A stretch of DNA of 64,000 nt, from positions 1,178,001 through 1,242,000 of the forward strand of contig JAZDRN010000001.1 of NCBI GenBank assembly GCA_047501485.1. Direction: 5' to 3'. This DNA comes from Ancrocorticia sp047501485. Its GTDB lineage: Bacteria > Actinomycetota > Actinomycetes > Actinomycetales > Actinomycetaceae. The position numbers and the translations under genes are program-made. Shown one piece after another: positions 50,230-59,084 of the stretch (position 1 is the first letter of the stretch; every line of letters begins with the position of its first letter). Under the pieces are notes generated by a model. The model had not been told where the DNA came from, searched no databases, and was given only the letters and a program-made list of their open reading frames with translations.

Positions 50230-50466
50230 ATGTCACGCATACTCGTCCGATACTTCGCAGCCGCCGCTGAAGCGGCTGGCTGCGAAGAAGAGCACGTCGA
50301 GGCGACGACCCTCGGAGAGGCGAAGGACGCGCTCCTCACAGCTCACCCGGCACTCGAGCCGGTGATCGCAAAGGGGACATTCCTCGTCGACGGCATCGCC
50401 TCACGCGATCCCGCGCGACCGGTCTCCGCGCAGGTGGACGTGCTGCCCCCGTTCTCCGGCGGCTGA
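50230..50466 (+). CDS. moaD: Molybdopterin synthase small subunit MoaD
   Basis: This 78-residue ubiquitin-fold protein ends in PPFSGG, the Gly-Gly tail that carries the sulfur for molybdopterin. It begins MSRILVRYFAAAAEAAGC two bases after moaA, so the two are co-translated. Its partner MoaE lies at 51914-52327 on the other strand. Confidence 0.92.
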   Translation: MSRILVRYFAAAAEAAGCEEEHVEATTLGEAKDALLTAHPALEPVIAKGTFLVDGIASRDPARPVSAQVDVLPPFSGG

Positions 50467-50588
50467 GCCAAACCACAAGCGGCTGAGGTCCGATCCACCG
50501 CGGGGGTCCACGTGTCGTGAACTGCATTCGTCTCCTGCGCTGCCATCCTCTTACGTGAGACGACCGCGGTGCTGCCCAGATCCTTGTC

Positions 50589-51101
50589 TCAGCAGGAATC
50601 GGAGTACAAGCGCTGGGGATGCATGCTGTCGCTCACCTCGTACACGGCATCGGATGATTCGCGTGGAATGTCCTCGCGCATGTAGCGGAGATGCCGTTCA
50701 TGGGTGTCTGGGTGCGCCGGCTCACCGCCGTCGAGGAAGACGGTGAAGTGCCACGCCGAGCGCAGGCTAGAGCGCAGCAGTGACCAACCGTCGACAATCA
50801 GCATCCTGTCCTCAGGCGCGGCAGCGAGCTCGCTCTCAGGTCCGTTGTGGCGGAACATGCGCAGTATGGTTCGGACGGCGTCATCGTCCGTGAACGGGGC
50901 CGCGCTGAGACGAGTCGCGTGACGTCCCACTGCACGCAGCGCTGCCGCCAGGGCGTCGGCGAAGTGCATGCGGGCTGCAGCGTCCACGCCGTCGATGGCG
51001 ACGAGTATCCGGCCGCGTGGGTTTCTGCTGAGGACCTCCTGAGCGAGCTCCTCCCAGACGGCTGTCCCAGTGGCACCTGAGGCGTTCGGAGACGAGGTCA
51101 A
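50589..51101 (-). CDS. Uridine-kinase-like protein with altered P-loop
   Basis: This protein, about 170 residues if started at the TTG at 51101 (GGAGAAG lies before it), resembles nucleoside/uridine kinase-family proteins: GRILVAIDGVDAAARMHFAD, then DALAAALRAVGRHATRLS and MLIVDGWSLLRSSLRSAW. The P-loop that normally reads GxxGxGK[ST] is DAAARMHF here, without the Lys and Ser/Thr. ATP binding is therefore doubtful. Longer upstream starts are open but have no homology-like sequence. Confidence 0.7.
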   Translation of the reverse strand: MTSSPNASGATGTAVWEELAQEVLSRNPRGRILVAIDGVDAAARMHFADALAAALRAVGRHATRLSAAPFTDDDAVRTILRMFRHNGPESELAAAPEDRMLIVDGWSLLRSSLRSAWHFTVFLDGGEPAHPDTHERHLRYMREDIPRESSDAVYEVSDSMHPQRLYSDSC

Positions 51102-51225
51102 CGTCGCTTCTCCGGCGGAACGATCAAGAGAGGATGTGTCTGCATCCTGTTCTGGTTGCGCACATCCTTGCCGACTGCTCTCGCAGCGGTCTGCATCCGC
51201 GCTCTCGAGATGGCATCGATGGTTT

Positions 51226-51729
51226 TCATCGGTCTGCCTGCTTCCGATTCGCATCCGCATGCTGAGGCAACTCCCGGATGAGTTCGAGGACATCGTCGGG
51301 AACGAGTTGTCCCAACGTTCCGCAGGAGTACACGCTGATCACGACCGTCCCATCGGGATCCAGCACGAATCCGGTCGTCTGCAACTGCGGCGGGTCCACG
51401 GTGACGAACGCTCCAGTCGCGGCGGTGATCTGCTCCACGTCCACGCTGTGTCCGATCGGAAAAGTCAGCCCATAGCGCGCCACGAGCTCCGCGGTTATCG
51501 GCTCCTCGTCCGCAGTCACCGCGACGACAGCGATACCCGCGGCGGACAAGCGTCGTAGGCCGCGCTGGAACGCACGCAGCTGCTCCACGCAAGACCGGCA
51601 GCCTGCTCCGCGAGAGAAGAGAACCACGCCGTACTGCCCGGCGAATACGGCCGGGATCGTTCGGCGTGTGCCTCCCACCTCGAGCAGCTCGAGGGCGGGG
51701 AACGCATCACCACCACGCAGCAACGACAT
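51226..51729 (-). CDS. AhpC/TSA-family peroxiredoxin-like protein
   Basis: This 167-residue thioredoxin-fold protein begins MSLLRGGDAFPALELLEVGG and has the redox motif Cys-Arg-Ser-Cys in SRGAGCRSCVEQLRAF. That arrangement resembles the AhpC/TSA or PRXL2-type redoxins. It should reduce peroxides or act in thiol exchange. It lies in the molybdenum-cofactor region but has no evident link to it. Confidence 0.86.
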   Translation of the reverse strand: MSLLRGGDAFPALELLEVGGTRRTIPAVFAGQYGVVLFSRGAGCRSCVEQLRAFQRGLRRLSAAGIAVVAVTADEEPITAELVARYGLTFPIGHSVDVEQITAATGAFVTVDPPQLQTTGFVLDPDGTVVISVYSCGTLGQLVPDDVLELIRELPQHADANRKQADR

Positions 51730-51913
51730 CAGAGGCTCGCAAGAACGGTCCGAGCGGCCGCATCGGTGGGTGCGACGCGGGCGGCTTCTGACGGGGGAAG
51801 TCGGTTGCCATGAAAGTTGTGTGCTTCAGTCTCAATGCCAGTCATCTGGCGCCTCTTTCCTCGGTGATTGCACCATCGTTCACCCGGCGGGTTCGCTAGG
51901 TCGTGCGGTGTAT

Positions 51914-52327
51914 CTACAACCCCACCCACTCCGATCTGCCGTCGGTGAAGTGCTGGTGCTTCCAGATCGGAACCTCTGCCTTGATCGCGTCGACGAGGTT
52001 CCCGCAGACGGCGAACGCCTCTGCCCGGTGCGGGGCGGCGACGACCGTGACCAGTGCGACGTCGCCGATCTCGAGGTGCCCGATGCGGTGAGCGGCGACG
52101 ACATCGCAGTCCGTGGTTTGAGCGATCCTCGTGCACACGTCGATGAGGATTCGTTCCGCGTCGGGGTGCGCCTCGTAGTCGAGAGAGCCGACGTCCTCTC
52201 CGTGATCATGGTCGCGCACGATGCCTTCGAAGGTGACCACCGCCCCGTTCTTCCTACTGCGTATCCGTGTTTCCAGCTGCGTCTTGTCCAGCGGAGCAGC
52301 GGTGACGAAACCGATCGGGTCAGGCAT
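51914..52327 (-). CDS. moaE: Molybdopterin synthase large subunit MoaE
   Basis: This 137-residue protein has YEAHPDAERIL, AAHRIGHLEIGDVALVTVVA and the catalytic KAEVPIWKHQHF near residue 115. With MoaD it converts precursor Z to molybdopterin. Its start overlaps the stop of the MoaC-MogA fusion. It is the last gene of a minus-strand operon MoeB-like, MoeA, MoaC-MogA, MoaE. Confidence 0.94.
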   Translation of the reverse strand: MPDPIGFVTAAPLDKTQLETRIRSRKNGAVVTFEGIVRDHDHGEDVGSLDYEAHPDAERILIDVCTRIAQTTDCDVVAAHRIGHLEIGDVALVTVVAAPHRAEAFAVCGNLVDAIKAEVPIWKHQHFTDGRSEWVGL

Positions 52328-53276
52328 GTCCGTCACCGGCCAGCTGGTCGTGCAGGTGTGGCAAGAGCGGCTCCAGTGCGATGAGGCCGTCTTCCACGCC
52401 GCGTGGCGATCCAGGCAGGTTGATGACGATCGTGCGTCCGGCGATCCCTGCAAGCGCCCTGCTGAGCGAGGCTGTCGGCGTCGCCGCGCGGCCCGCTGCA
52501 CGGATGGCCTCGGCGATGCCGGGAAGTGCTCTCTCGATCACCGCGCTCGTCGCCTCGGGGGTGCGGTCCTCGGGATGCACCCCGGTGCCGCCGGTCGTGA
52601 CGATCAATACCGGCTCGCTGGTGAGAGCATCCGTGAGCGCCTGATAGATATCCGCGTCAGCGACAACGACGGGCTCGTCTGGCCGATACCCGTGGTCGCG
52701 AAGCCAGTCTGCGATTGCCGGACCGGTGAGATCCTCGCGCGTACCGGCCGCGGTGCTCGTTGAGGAGACGATCACGACCGCCTGTCCGTGGTCTGCGGGC
52801 ACGGATGCGTCTGCAACCCAGTGCCCGCGCTTTCCTCCGGTCTTCTCGATGAGGTGGATGTCTCCGAGCACGGCGGCCGGATCGACGGACTTGATCATGT
52901 CGTGCAGAGCGAGACCGGCGATGGCGACGGCGGTGAGGGCTTCCATCTCGGCCCCAGTCTTCGCCGTCGCTGCGACCGTGGCCCGGATCTCCACCGATGA
53001 GGTGCTGAGCTCGAAGTCCACGGTGACGGACTCCAGGGGCAATGTGTGCGCGAGGGGTACGAGTTCGCTGGTGCGCTTGGCGCCCTGGATGCCCGCGACC
53101 CGCGCTGTCGGGAGCGCGTCTGCTTTGCGCAGCTGGTTGGCGGCGAGCAGTTCCAGCACCGCCGGTGTCGTGTCGAGGCGGCCGGTCGCGATCGCCGTGC
53201 GCCGAGTGATCGCCTTCCCGCCGATGTCGATCATCCGCGACCGGCCGTGATCGTCGAGGTGCGGCAGTTCGTTCAT
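52320..53276 (-). CDS. moaCB: MoaC-MogA/MoaB fusion protein
   Basis: The 318-residue protein joins two molybdenum-cofactor enzymes. Residues 1 to about 155 are MoaC, which makes cyclic pyranopterin monophosphate (RMIDIGGKAITRRTAIATG, GTSELVPLAHTLPL, ATAKTGAEMEALTAV). Residues about 160-318 are MogA/MoaB (VVIVSSTSTAAGTREDLTG, IVTTGGTGVHPEDRTPEA, NLPGSPRGV), the molybdopterin adenylyltransferase. Such fusions are known in actinobacteria. It overlaps both neighbours by a few bases. Confidence 0.93.
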   Translation of the reverse strand: MNELPHLDDHGRSRMIDIGGKAITRRTAIATGRLDTTPAVLELLAANQLRKADALPTARVAGIQGAKRTSELVPLAHTLPLESVTVDFELSTSSVEIRATVAATAKTGAEMEALTAVAIAGLALHDMIKSVDPAAVLGDIHLIEKTGGKRGHWVADASVPADHGQAVVIVSSTSTAAGTREDLTGPAIADWLRDHGYRPDEPVVVADADIYQALTDALTSEPVLIVTTGGTGVHPEDRTPEATSAVIERALPGIAEAIRAAGRAATPTASLSRALAGIAGRTIVINLPGSPRGVEDGLIALEPLLPHLHDQLAGDGHA

Positions 53277-54463
53277 AGATTCCAGGTCTCCACGCGTGTC
53301 CCGATGTCGAGGGTGACGGCATCGATCGGGACATCGATGAGCATGTCGGATGCCGCCATGGCGGCGACAAGGTGCGAGGAAGGGCCGCCAACCGGTGCCA
53401 CCCGGCCTCCAGGCAACCCCACACCACGGCGGAACTGCCGTTTCCCGGCGACAGAGGTGAGAGGCTCGGCCAGGGTCCGCGGCTCGGGCTGTCGCGCGTG
53501 CAGTCCTGCTGCCTCACGGAGGACCGGCTCGATGAAGAGCATGAACGACAGCTGCGCGGACACGGGATTGCCTGGGAAGCACACCACGGGAACGCCTTTG
53601 TAGATGGCAGTGGCTTGGGGGCCGCCCGGCTGCATCGCGAGAGTATCGACGTGCGCCCCGAGCGGCTCCAGAAGCTCCCTCACGACTTCGTAGTTGCCTG
53701 CCGAGATGCCCCCGCTGGTGAGCAAGATCTCGGCTCCCGCCGCACACGACGCGTCGAGAGCGCGCGCGAACGCGGCCGTGTCATCGACGACACGATGCTC
53801 ATCGACCAAGAGGGCGTCGGCGGTTCGTACCGCTGCGGCGAGTGCGGGGCCGTTGGCGTCGTAGATCTGGCCGGGAGCCAGAAGCTCACCGGGAGCGGCC
53901 AGCTCGCTTCCGGTCGAGATCACTGCGACACGTACCTGTGAGCGAACGGGGACGGACGCCACTCCCGCAGCTGCGAGCGCCGCCAGGTGGCGAGGAGCGA
54001 GCCGGAAGCCATCAGACAACAGAGGCTCACTGCCCGCGAGGTCAGAGCCGGCTTCACGCACGAACTCTCCGACGTCCGGCTTCCGCGTGAACGTCACTGT
54101 CGTTCCCTGGACGGTGGCGTGTTCGACAGGGACGACCGCATCGGCGTCGTCGGGGATCGGCGCACCGGTCATGACCCGGACGGTATGGCCAGGGCGAAGC
54201 GGCCCAGGTGTGCCAGGAGCAGCGGGGATCGCACCGCGCAGCGGCAGATTGCTTGGCGTCCGCGCGAGGTCGACCGTACGGACGGCGAAGCCGTCCATCT
54301 GTGAGTTCCGGAACGGGGGCAGATCTATCGGAGTCCGTATGGGGTGGGCAAGCACCCGATCTAGCGCGTCAGACAGGGCGACCTGCTCGACGGGGCGCTG
54401 GCTCACGGCGTTCAGGAGGGTGCGGACTCGGGCCGTGTGCTCAGCGACCGATGTGCGGGGCAT
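53273..54463 (-). CDS. moeA: Molybdopterin molybdenumtransferase MoeA
   Basis: This 396-residue enzyme inserts molybdate into adenylylated molybdopterin. Family motifs include PPFRNSQMDGFAVR, VRVMTGAPIPDDADAVVPVE, ISTGSELAAPGE, LLTSGGISAGNYE and VVCFPGNPVSAQLSFMLF. I chose the ATG at 54463 (MPRTSVAEHTARV), since the longer frame overlaps moeB without a ribosome site. One base separates it from the stop codon of the MoeB-like gene. Confidence 0.95.
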   Translation of the reverse strand: MPRTSVAEHTARVRTLLNAVSQRPVEQVALSDALDRVLAHPIRTPIDLPPFRNSQMDGFAVRTVDLARTPSNLPLRGAIPAAPGTPGPLRPGHTVRVMTGAPIPDDADAVVPVEHATVQGTTVTFTRKPDVGEFVREAGSDLAGSEPLLSDGFRLAPRHLAALAAAGVASVPVRSQVRVAVISTGSELAAPGELLAPGQIYDANGPALAAAVRTADALLVDEHRVVDDTAAFARALDASCAAGAEILLTSGGISAGNYEVVRELLEPLGAHVDTLAMQPGGPQATAIYKGVPVVCFPGNPVSAQLSFMLFIEPVLREAAGLHARQPEPRTLAEPLTSVAGKRQFRRGVGLPGGRVAPVGGPSSHLVAAMAASDMLIDVPIDAVTLDIGTRVETWNL

Positions 54464-54464
54464 G

Positions 54465-55556
54465 TCAGTACCTGCTCGCCGTGGGGTCGATGCGGACAGC
54501 CCAGGCATCGATGCCTCCGGTGAGGTGCCGCACATCGGAGAATCCGAGTTGGAGGAGCTGATCGAGCGCTTGGCGTGAGCGTGTGCCGCGGTGGCAGTAC
54601 AGCACGATGGGGTGACCGGTGTCGAGTTCTGGTGCCCGGCGAGGGAGTTCGGTCAAGGGGATCAGCACGTTTCCCGGGATCGCTGCGATGTCGGCCTCCC
54701 ACGGTTCGCGTACGTCGATCAGCAGCGGCGGGAAGGAAGCTGTGAGCAGGTCGCGCAGTTCCTCGGGCGAGACGGCGTTCTGATCGTCGGATGACAGCGG
54801 AGTGGTCTCGATGCTCTGCGCTGCGGCACGGGCGGACTCGTCGCGCCGGTAGGCGATCTCGCGGGTGCGGCCGGTGCGTGCGTCGTACGCGGCGACCCGG
54901 CCGATCAACGGCTCTCCGATGCCGGTGAGGAGCTTGAGTGCCTCGGTCGCCATGAACGCCCCGATGACGGCGCATACGCTCGGCAGCACGCCGATCATGT
55001 CGCAGGTGTCCGCACTGGAGTCCGGACCATGCGGGAACAAGTCGCGGTAGTCGGTGCCTCTGGCATCCCATGCCACGCCTGCTTGGCCGGCGTACCCCAG
55101 TGCTGACCCCCACACGAGCGGAATGCCGCGTTCGGCAGCAACACGGTCTGCCAGCATCACTGTTGCCGGGTTGTCGCTGGCATCGACGAGCACGTCCACA
55201 CCGTGCAGCAGACCCTCGGCTGTCACGGCGTCGAAACGCCCCTCGACGGCGCGGAGCTCAGCATCAGGAGCGAGCGACGCGAGCCTTATGGTGGCTGAGA
55301 CCGCTTTGCTGCGACCGATGTCGCCGGGCGTGTGCATCGTCTGCCGGTGCAGGTTCGATTCGGCGACAGTGTCGTCATCGACGATCGTGAGGCTGCCGAC
55401 GCCTGCGGCAGCAAGGACCGGCAACAGGGTGCTGGCCAGCCCACCCGCGCCGATCACGAGCACATGCGCTCTCGAAAGACGCTCCTGAGCGGGAACGCCG
55501 AAGCCCGTGAGGACGCGCTGCCTCTGAAAGGTCGGAGAGAGCGGATTGACCGGCAT
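54465..55556 (-). CDS. moeB: MoeB/ThiF-type adenylyltransferase with rhodanese domain
   Basis: The 363-residue protein has an E1-like domain (HVLVIGAGGLASTLLPVLAA, IVDDDTVAESNLHRQ, VDASDNPATVMLADRV) that adenylates the Gly-Gly tail of MoaD. A C-terminal rhodanese domain (residues about 265-363) carries the sulfur-bearing Cys in VLYCHRGTRS. It should charge MoaD with sulfur. Only one of the two CxxC-type zinc pairs of MoeB is visible (DTCDMIGVLPSVC, spaced differently). It starts the operon. Confidence 0.92.
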   Translation of the reverse strand: MPVNPLSPTFQRQRVLTGFGVPAQERLSRAHVLVIGAGGLASTLLPVLAAAGVGSLTIVDDDTVAESNLHRQTMHTPGDIGRSKAVSATIRLASLAPDAELRAVEGRFDAVTAEGLLHGVDVLVDASDNPATVMLADRVAAERGIPLVWGSALGYAGQAGVAWDARGTDYRDLFPHGPDSSADTCDMIGVLPSVCAVIGAFMATEALKLLTGIGEPLIGRVAAYDARTGRTREIAYRRDESARAAAQSIETTPLSSDDQNAVSPEELRDLLTASFPPLLIDVREPWEADIAAIPGNVLIPLTELPRRAPELDTGHPIVLYCHRGTRSRQALDQLLQLGFSDVRHLTGGIDAWAVRIDPTASRY

Positions 55557-55724
55557 GCCTTCAGGCTAGGGAGCCGGTCCCAGCGGGTGAGGTCGGAAGC
55601 GGCGAGACAGCAGAGAGCAGACAAAGCCCAGCAGTCGCAGGCCATTCTCACGACCTCGGCTACGGGAGGCTTGAGACAGGTCGGCAACTTCGTTCGCCTG
55701 ACCGCTTTCAGAGGAGTTCCTGTC

Positions 55725-56513
55725 GTGCGTGCCCCCTCCCTCCTTGCGGCAGCCGCAGCGCTCCTTCTGCTCGCTGGATGCTCATCGCCCGGCACAGGAA
55801 GCGACGAATCGGATGTCGGGGCAAGCAAGGACGACATGACATCCGGAACGGTGACAGTGTTGGCCGCAGCCTCCTTGACCGACGTGATCGACGTCCTCGC
55901 CGAGAGGTTCGAGGACGCGAACGCAGATGTCGACGTGGTCGCCAGCTATGGCGGATCGTCGGCGCTCGCCGAGCAGATCGTCTCCGGTGCCCCGGTGGAC
56001 GTGTTCTTCTCAGCGAATGAGGCGACGATGCAGTCTGTCGTCGACGCAGGCCTGGCTGCCGATCCGGAAGTGCTCGTCACGAACACGCTGCAGATCGCGG
56101 TTCCCGCCGGGAACCCTGCAGGGATCACCGGTCTCGCCGACTTCGCACGGCCTGAGCTGACAATCGCATTGTGCGACACCGCGGTGCCGTGTGGAGCCGC
56201 AGCGCAGTCCCTGCTCGACCTTGCTGGTGTTCAGGCCCAACCGGACACACTTGAGGAGGACGTGCGTGCCGCACTGACGAAAGTCTCTCTGGGTGAGGCC
56301 GACGCCGCACTGGTCTACGTGACCGACGTCGTCGCAGCAGGGAGCGCGGTGGAAGGCATCGATGTGCCTGAGGCGCAGCAGGTGATCAACAACTATCCGG
56401 TCGCCCTTCTTGCCGAGGCACCGAACCCCGACGCAGGACAGGCGTTCATCGACTACCTCCGCTCCGATGAGGCACGTCAGGTCTTCGAGCATGCAGGCTT
56501 CGCGGCCCCGTGA
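55725..56513 (+). CDS. modA: Molybdate ABC transporter substrate-binding lipoprotein
   Basis: This 262-residue protein begins with a lipoprotein signal (LLLLAGCSS, Cys19-20 region). It continues with the ModA fold (VTVLAAASLTDVIDVLAERF, GGSSALAEQIVSGAPVDVFF, EADAALVYVTDVVAAGS). It should bind molybdate outside the membrane. The GTG at 55725 follows GAGGAG; the longer frame is unlikely. It diverges from moeB and precedes modB. Confidence 0.93.
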   Translation: MRAPSLLAAAAALLLLAGCSSPGTGSDESDVGASKDDMTSGTVTVLAAASLTDVIDVLAERFEDANADVDVVASYGGSSALAEQIVSGAPVDVFFSANEATMQSVVDAGLAADPEVLVTNTLQIAVPAGNPAGITGLADFARPELTIALCDTAVPCGAAAQSLLDLAGVQAQPDTLEEDVRAALTKVSLGEADAALVYVTDVVAAGSAVEGIDVPEAQQVINNYPVALLAEAPNPDAGQAFIDYLRSDEARQVFEHAGFAAP

Positions 56514-57297
56514 ACGCCGGCAGCCGGTCATCCTCGCCCTCGGGGTGATCGGTCTCGCGCTGCTCGTTCTCCCGCTGCTCGGACTCATCCTGCGTGCACC
56601 ATGGGGCCAGCTGGGCGAACTCTTCGTTCGGCAAGAGGTACTGCAGGCGCTCGGGCTCTCGTTACTCACAGCGACGTTATCTACCGGCCTGAGTCTCGTC
56701 CTCGGTATCCCGCTAGCCGTCCTGCTGAGCCATTCCGTTCACTGGAAGGTCCTGCCGCGCCGCCTCTTGCGGGCGGCGATCACTATCCCGCTGGTACTGC
56801 CTCCCGTTGTCGGCGGCATTGCGTTGCTTCTCCTGCTGGGACGGCGAGGCATCCTCGGGCAATGGCTCACGCAGGTCGGCATCACTATTCCTTTCACCAC
56901 CGGTGCCGTTGTGCTCGCGCAAACCTTCGTCGCGATGCCCTTCCTCGTCTTCGCCGTCGAAGGCGCGCTGCGATCAGCGGACCGCCGCAGCGAACTAGCC
57001 GCCGCCTCCCTGGGCGCCAGCCCGTGGCAGATCTTCCGCCTCGTGACGGTTCCGCTGACCGCGCCTGGAATCGCCGCGGGCGCCGTGCTGTGCTTCGCCC
57101 GCGCGCTCGGCGAGTTCGGCGCGACGATCACGTTCGCCGGCTCCTTCCCCGGCGTGACGCGCACACTCCCGATCGCGTCGTACCTCGCGATGAACTCGGA
57201 CCCCGACACCGCGATCGCCCTCGCACTCGTCCTGCTCGCGGTATCACTGGGTGTGCTCCTCGCACTCCGCGACCGATGGCTGCCAGGCACCGCATGA
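56491..57297 (+). CDS. modB: Molybdate ABC transporter permease
   Basis: This 268-residue membrane protein has about five helices and the ATPase-contact loop ELAAASLGASPWQIFRLVTV. It starts with MQASRPRERR inside the 3' end of modA (a 23-base overlap) and its stop overlaps modC (ATGA). This tight packing indicates one transport operon. Length and topology fit ModB. Confidence 0.93.
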   Translation: MQASRPRERRQPVILALGVIGLALLVLPLLGLILRAPWGQLGELFVRQEVLQALGLSLLTATLSTGLSLVLGIPLAVLLSHSVHWKVLPRRLLRAAITIPLVLPPVVGGIALLLLLGRRGILGQWLTQVGITIPFTTGAVVLAQTFVAMPFLVFAVEGALRSADRRSELAAASLGASPWQIFRLVTVPLTAPGIAAGAVLCFARALGEFGATITFAGSFPGVTRTLPIASYLAMNSDPDTAIALALVLLAVSLGVLLALRDRWLPGTA

Positions 57298-58031
57298 CCT
57301 TCGAGCTCACCGTCTCCGCACGTATCCCACGCCCCGCCTTCGACGTAGTCGTGGAGCTGAAAGCGGATCCCGGAAGTGTGCTCGCCGTCGTCGGACCGAA
57401 CGGTGCCGGAAAGTCCAGCGCCATCGCGGCGATCGCAGGCTTCACCGAGTCCCACGGCACGATTCGACTGGGGGACAAGGATCTGGCCGGTCTTCCTGCT
57501 GACCAGCGAAGGATCGGCGTCATGTTCCAAGACCTGCTCCTCTTCCCTCACCTCACGGTGCGCGAGAACGTCGCCTTCTCAGCCAAAGTCCGCGGTGGGC
57601 GTTGGTCCGCCGCCCGGCGCAGCGCAGACCCCTGGCTGTCTCGCTTCGGAATGGCGGACCTGGCAGAGAGATACCCCAGTGCACTCTCCGGCGGGCAAGC
57701 TCAGCGTGTAGCGCTAGCCCGTGCCCTCGCATCCGAGCCGAAGGCACTGCTCCTCGACGAGCCGCTCGCGGCGCTGGACGTGGAGTTCCGGGATGAGGTG
57801 CGTGCCGACCTCGGTCTGCGTCTCCGCCAGTTCGCCGGTCCGACGATCCTCGTCACACATGACCGTGAAGACGTCGAGGTGCTCGCTGACGAGGTGATCG
57901 TCCTTGAGACAGGGCGCATCACGCAGCGAGGAAGCCTCGCCGATCTGGCACGAAATCCTGCGACCGCATGGATTGCCCGCTTCACAGGTGCCCAGGGAAG
58001 AAGGGACGCAGACGATGTCAGGTACGGATGA
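57294..58031 (+). CDS. modC: Molybdate ABC transporter ATPase
   Basis: This 245-residue ATPase has Walker A VGPNGAGKSS, the signature LSGGQAQRVALARAL, Walker B ALLLDEPLAALD and the H-loop VTHDREDV. It lacks the C-terminal molybdate-sensing MOP domain usual in ModC, so uptake may not be regulated through it. It energises ModB. Its end overlaps the next membrane-protein gene by 17 bases. Confidence 0.93.
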   Translation: MTFELTVSARIPRPAFDVVVELKADPGSVLAVVGPNGAGKSSAIAAIAGFTESHGTIRLGDKDLAGLPADQRRIGVMFQDLLLFPHLTVRENVAFSAKVRGGRWSAARRSADPWLSRFGMADLAERYPSALSGGQAQRVALARALASEPKALLLDEPLAALDVEFRDEVRADLGLRLRQFAGPTILVTHDREDVEVLADEVIVLETGRITQRGSLADLARNPATAWIARFTGAQGRRDADDVRYG

Positions 58032-58590
58032 TGACTTCCTCTTGGGGCTCGCCGGAGTATCGGGAACGATGCTCGGCACGTTCATCGTGGGCGTGTTCTT
58101 CTACATCGACTCGGAGATGCACCGCCGACTCGCAGCGTCGGAGGCTGCGGACCGGTATCTCCGTTCGTCGGTCCGCTGGGTCTTCACCGCCTACTCCATT
58201 CCGCTCCTTGTTCCGCTCGTGCTCGCGTCGCTTGATCCGCTCTGGGGCGCGCTGAGCTTCATCGTCCTCGGCATCCTCCTGGTAGCGATGACAGTGGAAA
58301 CAGGACGTCGTATCCTCGCGAGGGGCGGGTCCGGCTCCTCACGCGCTCTATTCGTGAACGAATGGCTCTCGAGCGCCGGCATCGTCATCGCCATGGTCCT
58401 GCCATGGACATTGGGAGGCTGGGTGCCCGATCCGACTGAGTTCGTCCCCTCGCTGCTCATCCTTCTCGCGTGCGGCTTCGCGAGCACAGCGGCGCTGGTC
58501 ATGACGCAGTTCGACGCGACGATGGGCATGGTGGACGCCGTCATGGGAGACAGAGAAGGCGCAAAGCCTGAACATCCGACAGAGAGCTGA
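58015..58590 (+). CDS. Four-helix membrane protein
   Basis: This 191-residue protein has four predicted membrane helices (VSGTMLGTFIVGVFFYIDSE, LLVPLVLASLDPLWGALSF and two more) and short loops. No family is recognised. Its start lies inside modC, so it is part of the molybdate-transport transcript, but no role is established. The 3' end is 43 bases from the convergent HxlR gene. Confidence 0.7.
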   Translation: MSGTDDDFLLGLAGVSGTMLGTFIVGVFFYIDSEMHRRLAASEAADRYLRSSVRWVFTAYSIPLLVPLVLASLDPLWGALSFIVLGILLVAMTVETGRRILARGGSGSSRALFVNEWLSSAGIVIAMVLPWTLGGWVPDPTEFVPSLLILLACGFASTAALVMTQFDATMGMVDAVMGDREGAKPEHPTES

Positions 58591-58633
58591 GCCGCGCTCT
58601 TGCTTGGTCGCGAGGGGAAAGATGTCCCGACGT

Positions 58634-59011
58634 CTACTGTTCGTCTTCGTCGAAGGCGATGCGTGCGCGTTCAATGTTCGGCAGTTGCTCATCTGCCCAG
58701 GCGACGAGCGCGTCAATCGGCCCGCGCAACGTCTTGCCCAAGGCGGTGATCCCGTACTCGACGGCCACCGGCCGCGTGCTGATGACTCGGCGTTGCACGA
58801 CTCCGTTTCGCTCCAGCCGACGCAACGTCGCCGTGAGGGACTTCTGCGTCACTCCCGGAATCGCACGCCGTAACTCGTTGAACCGACAGGGTCGCTCGCA
58901 CAGTTCGTTGAGCACGCTGAGTGACCACTTGTCGAGCACCTGGTCGAGCAGCTCGCGATGCGGCGTCGCGATACGCAGCTCGCTTTCGCATACGGCGTCG
59001 GTATCGGCCAT
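58634..59011 (-). CDS. HxlR-family transcriptional regulator
   Basis: This 125-residue winged-helix protein has the HxlR pattern: LLDQVLDKWSLSVLNELCER, FNELRRAIPGVTQKSLTATL and RLERNGVVQRRVI. It has one Cys early on (residue 9) and one in the recognition region, so redox sensing like YodB/HypR is possible. The ATG at 59011 follows AAGGAG. It diverges from the ridA gene, its likely target. Confidence 0.9.
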   Translation of the reverse strand: MADTDAVCESELRIATPHRELLDQVLDKWSLSVLNELCERPCRFNELRRAIPGVTQKSLTATLRRLERNGVVQRRVISTRPVAVEYGITALGKTLRGPIDALVAWADEQLPNIERARIAFDEDEQ

Positions 59012-59084
59012 GAAACCAGGTCTCCTTGAAGTGTCCTTCAACTACCAAGTATCAATAGTAAACCACCAACGAAGAGGACCTTCT

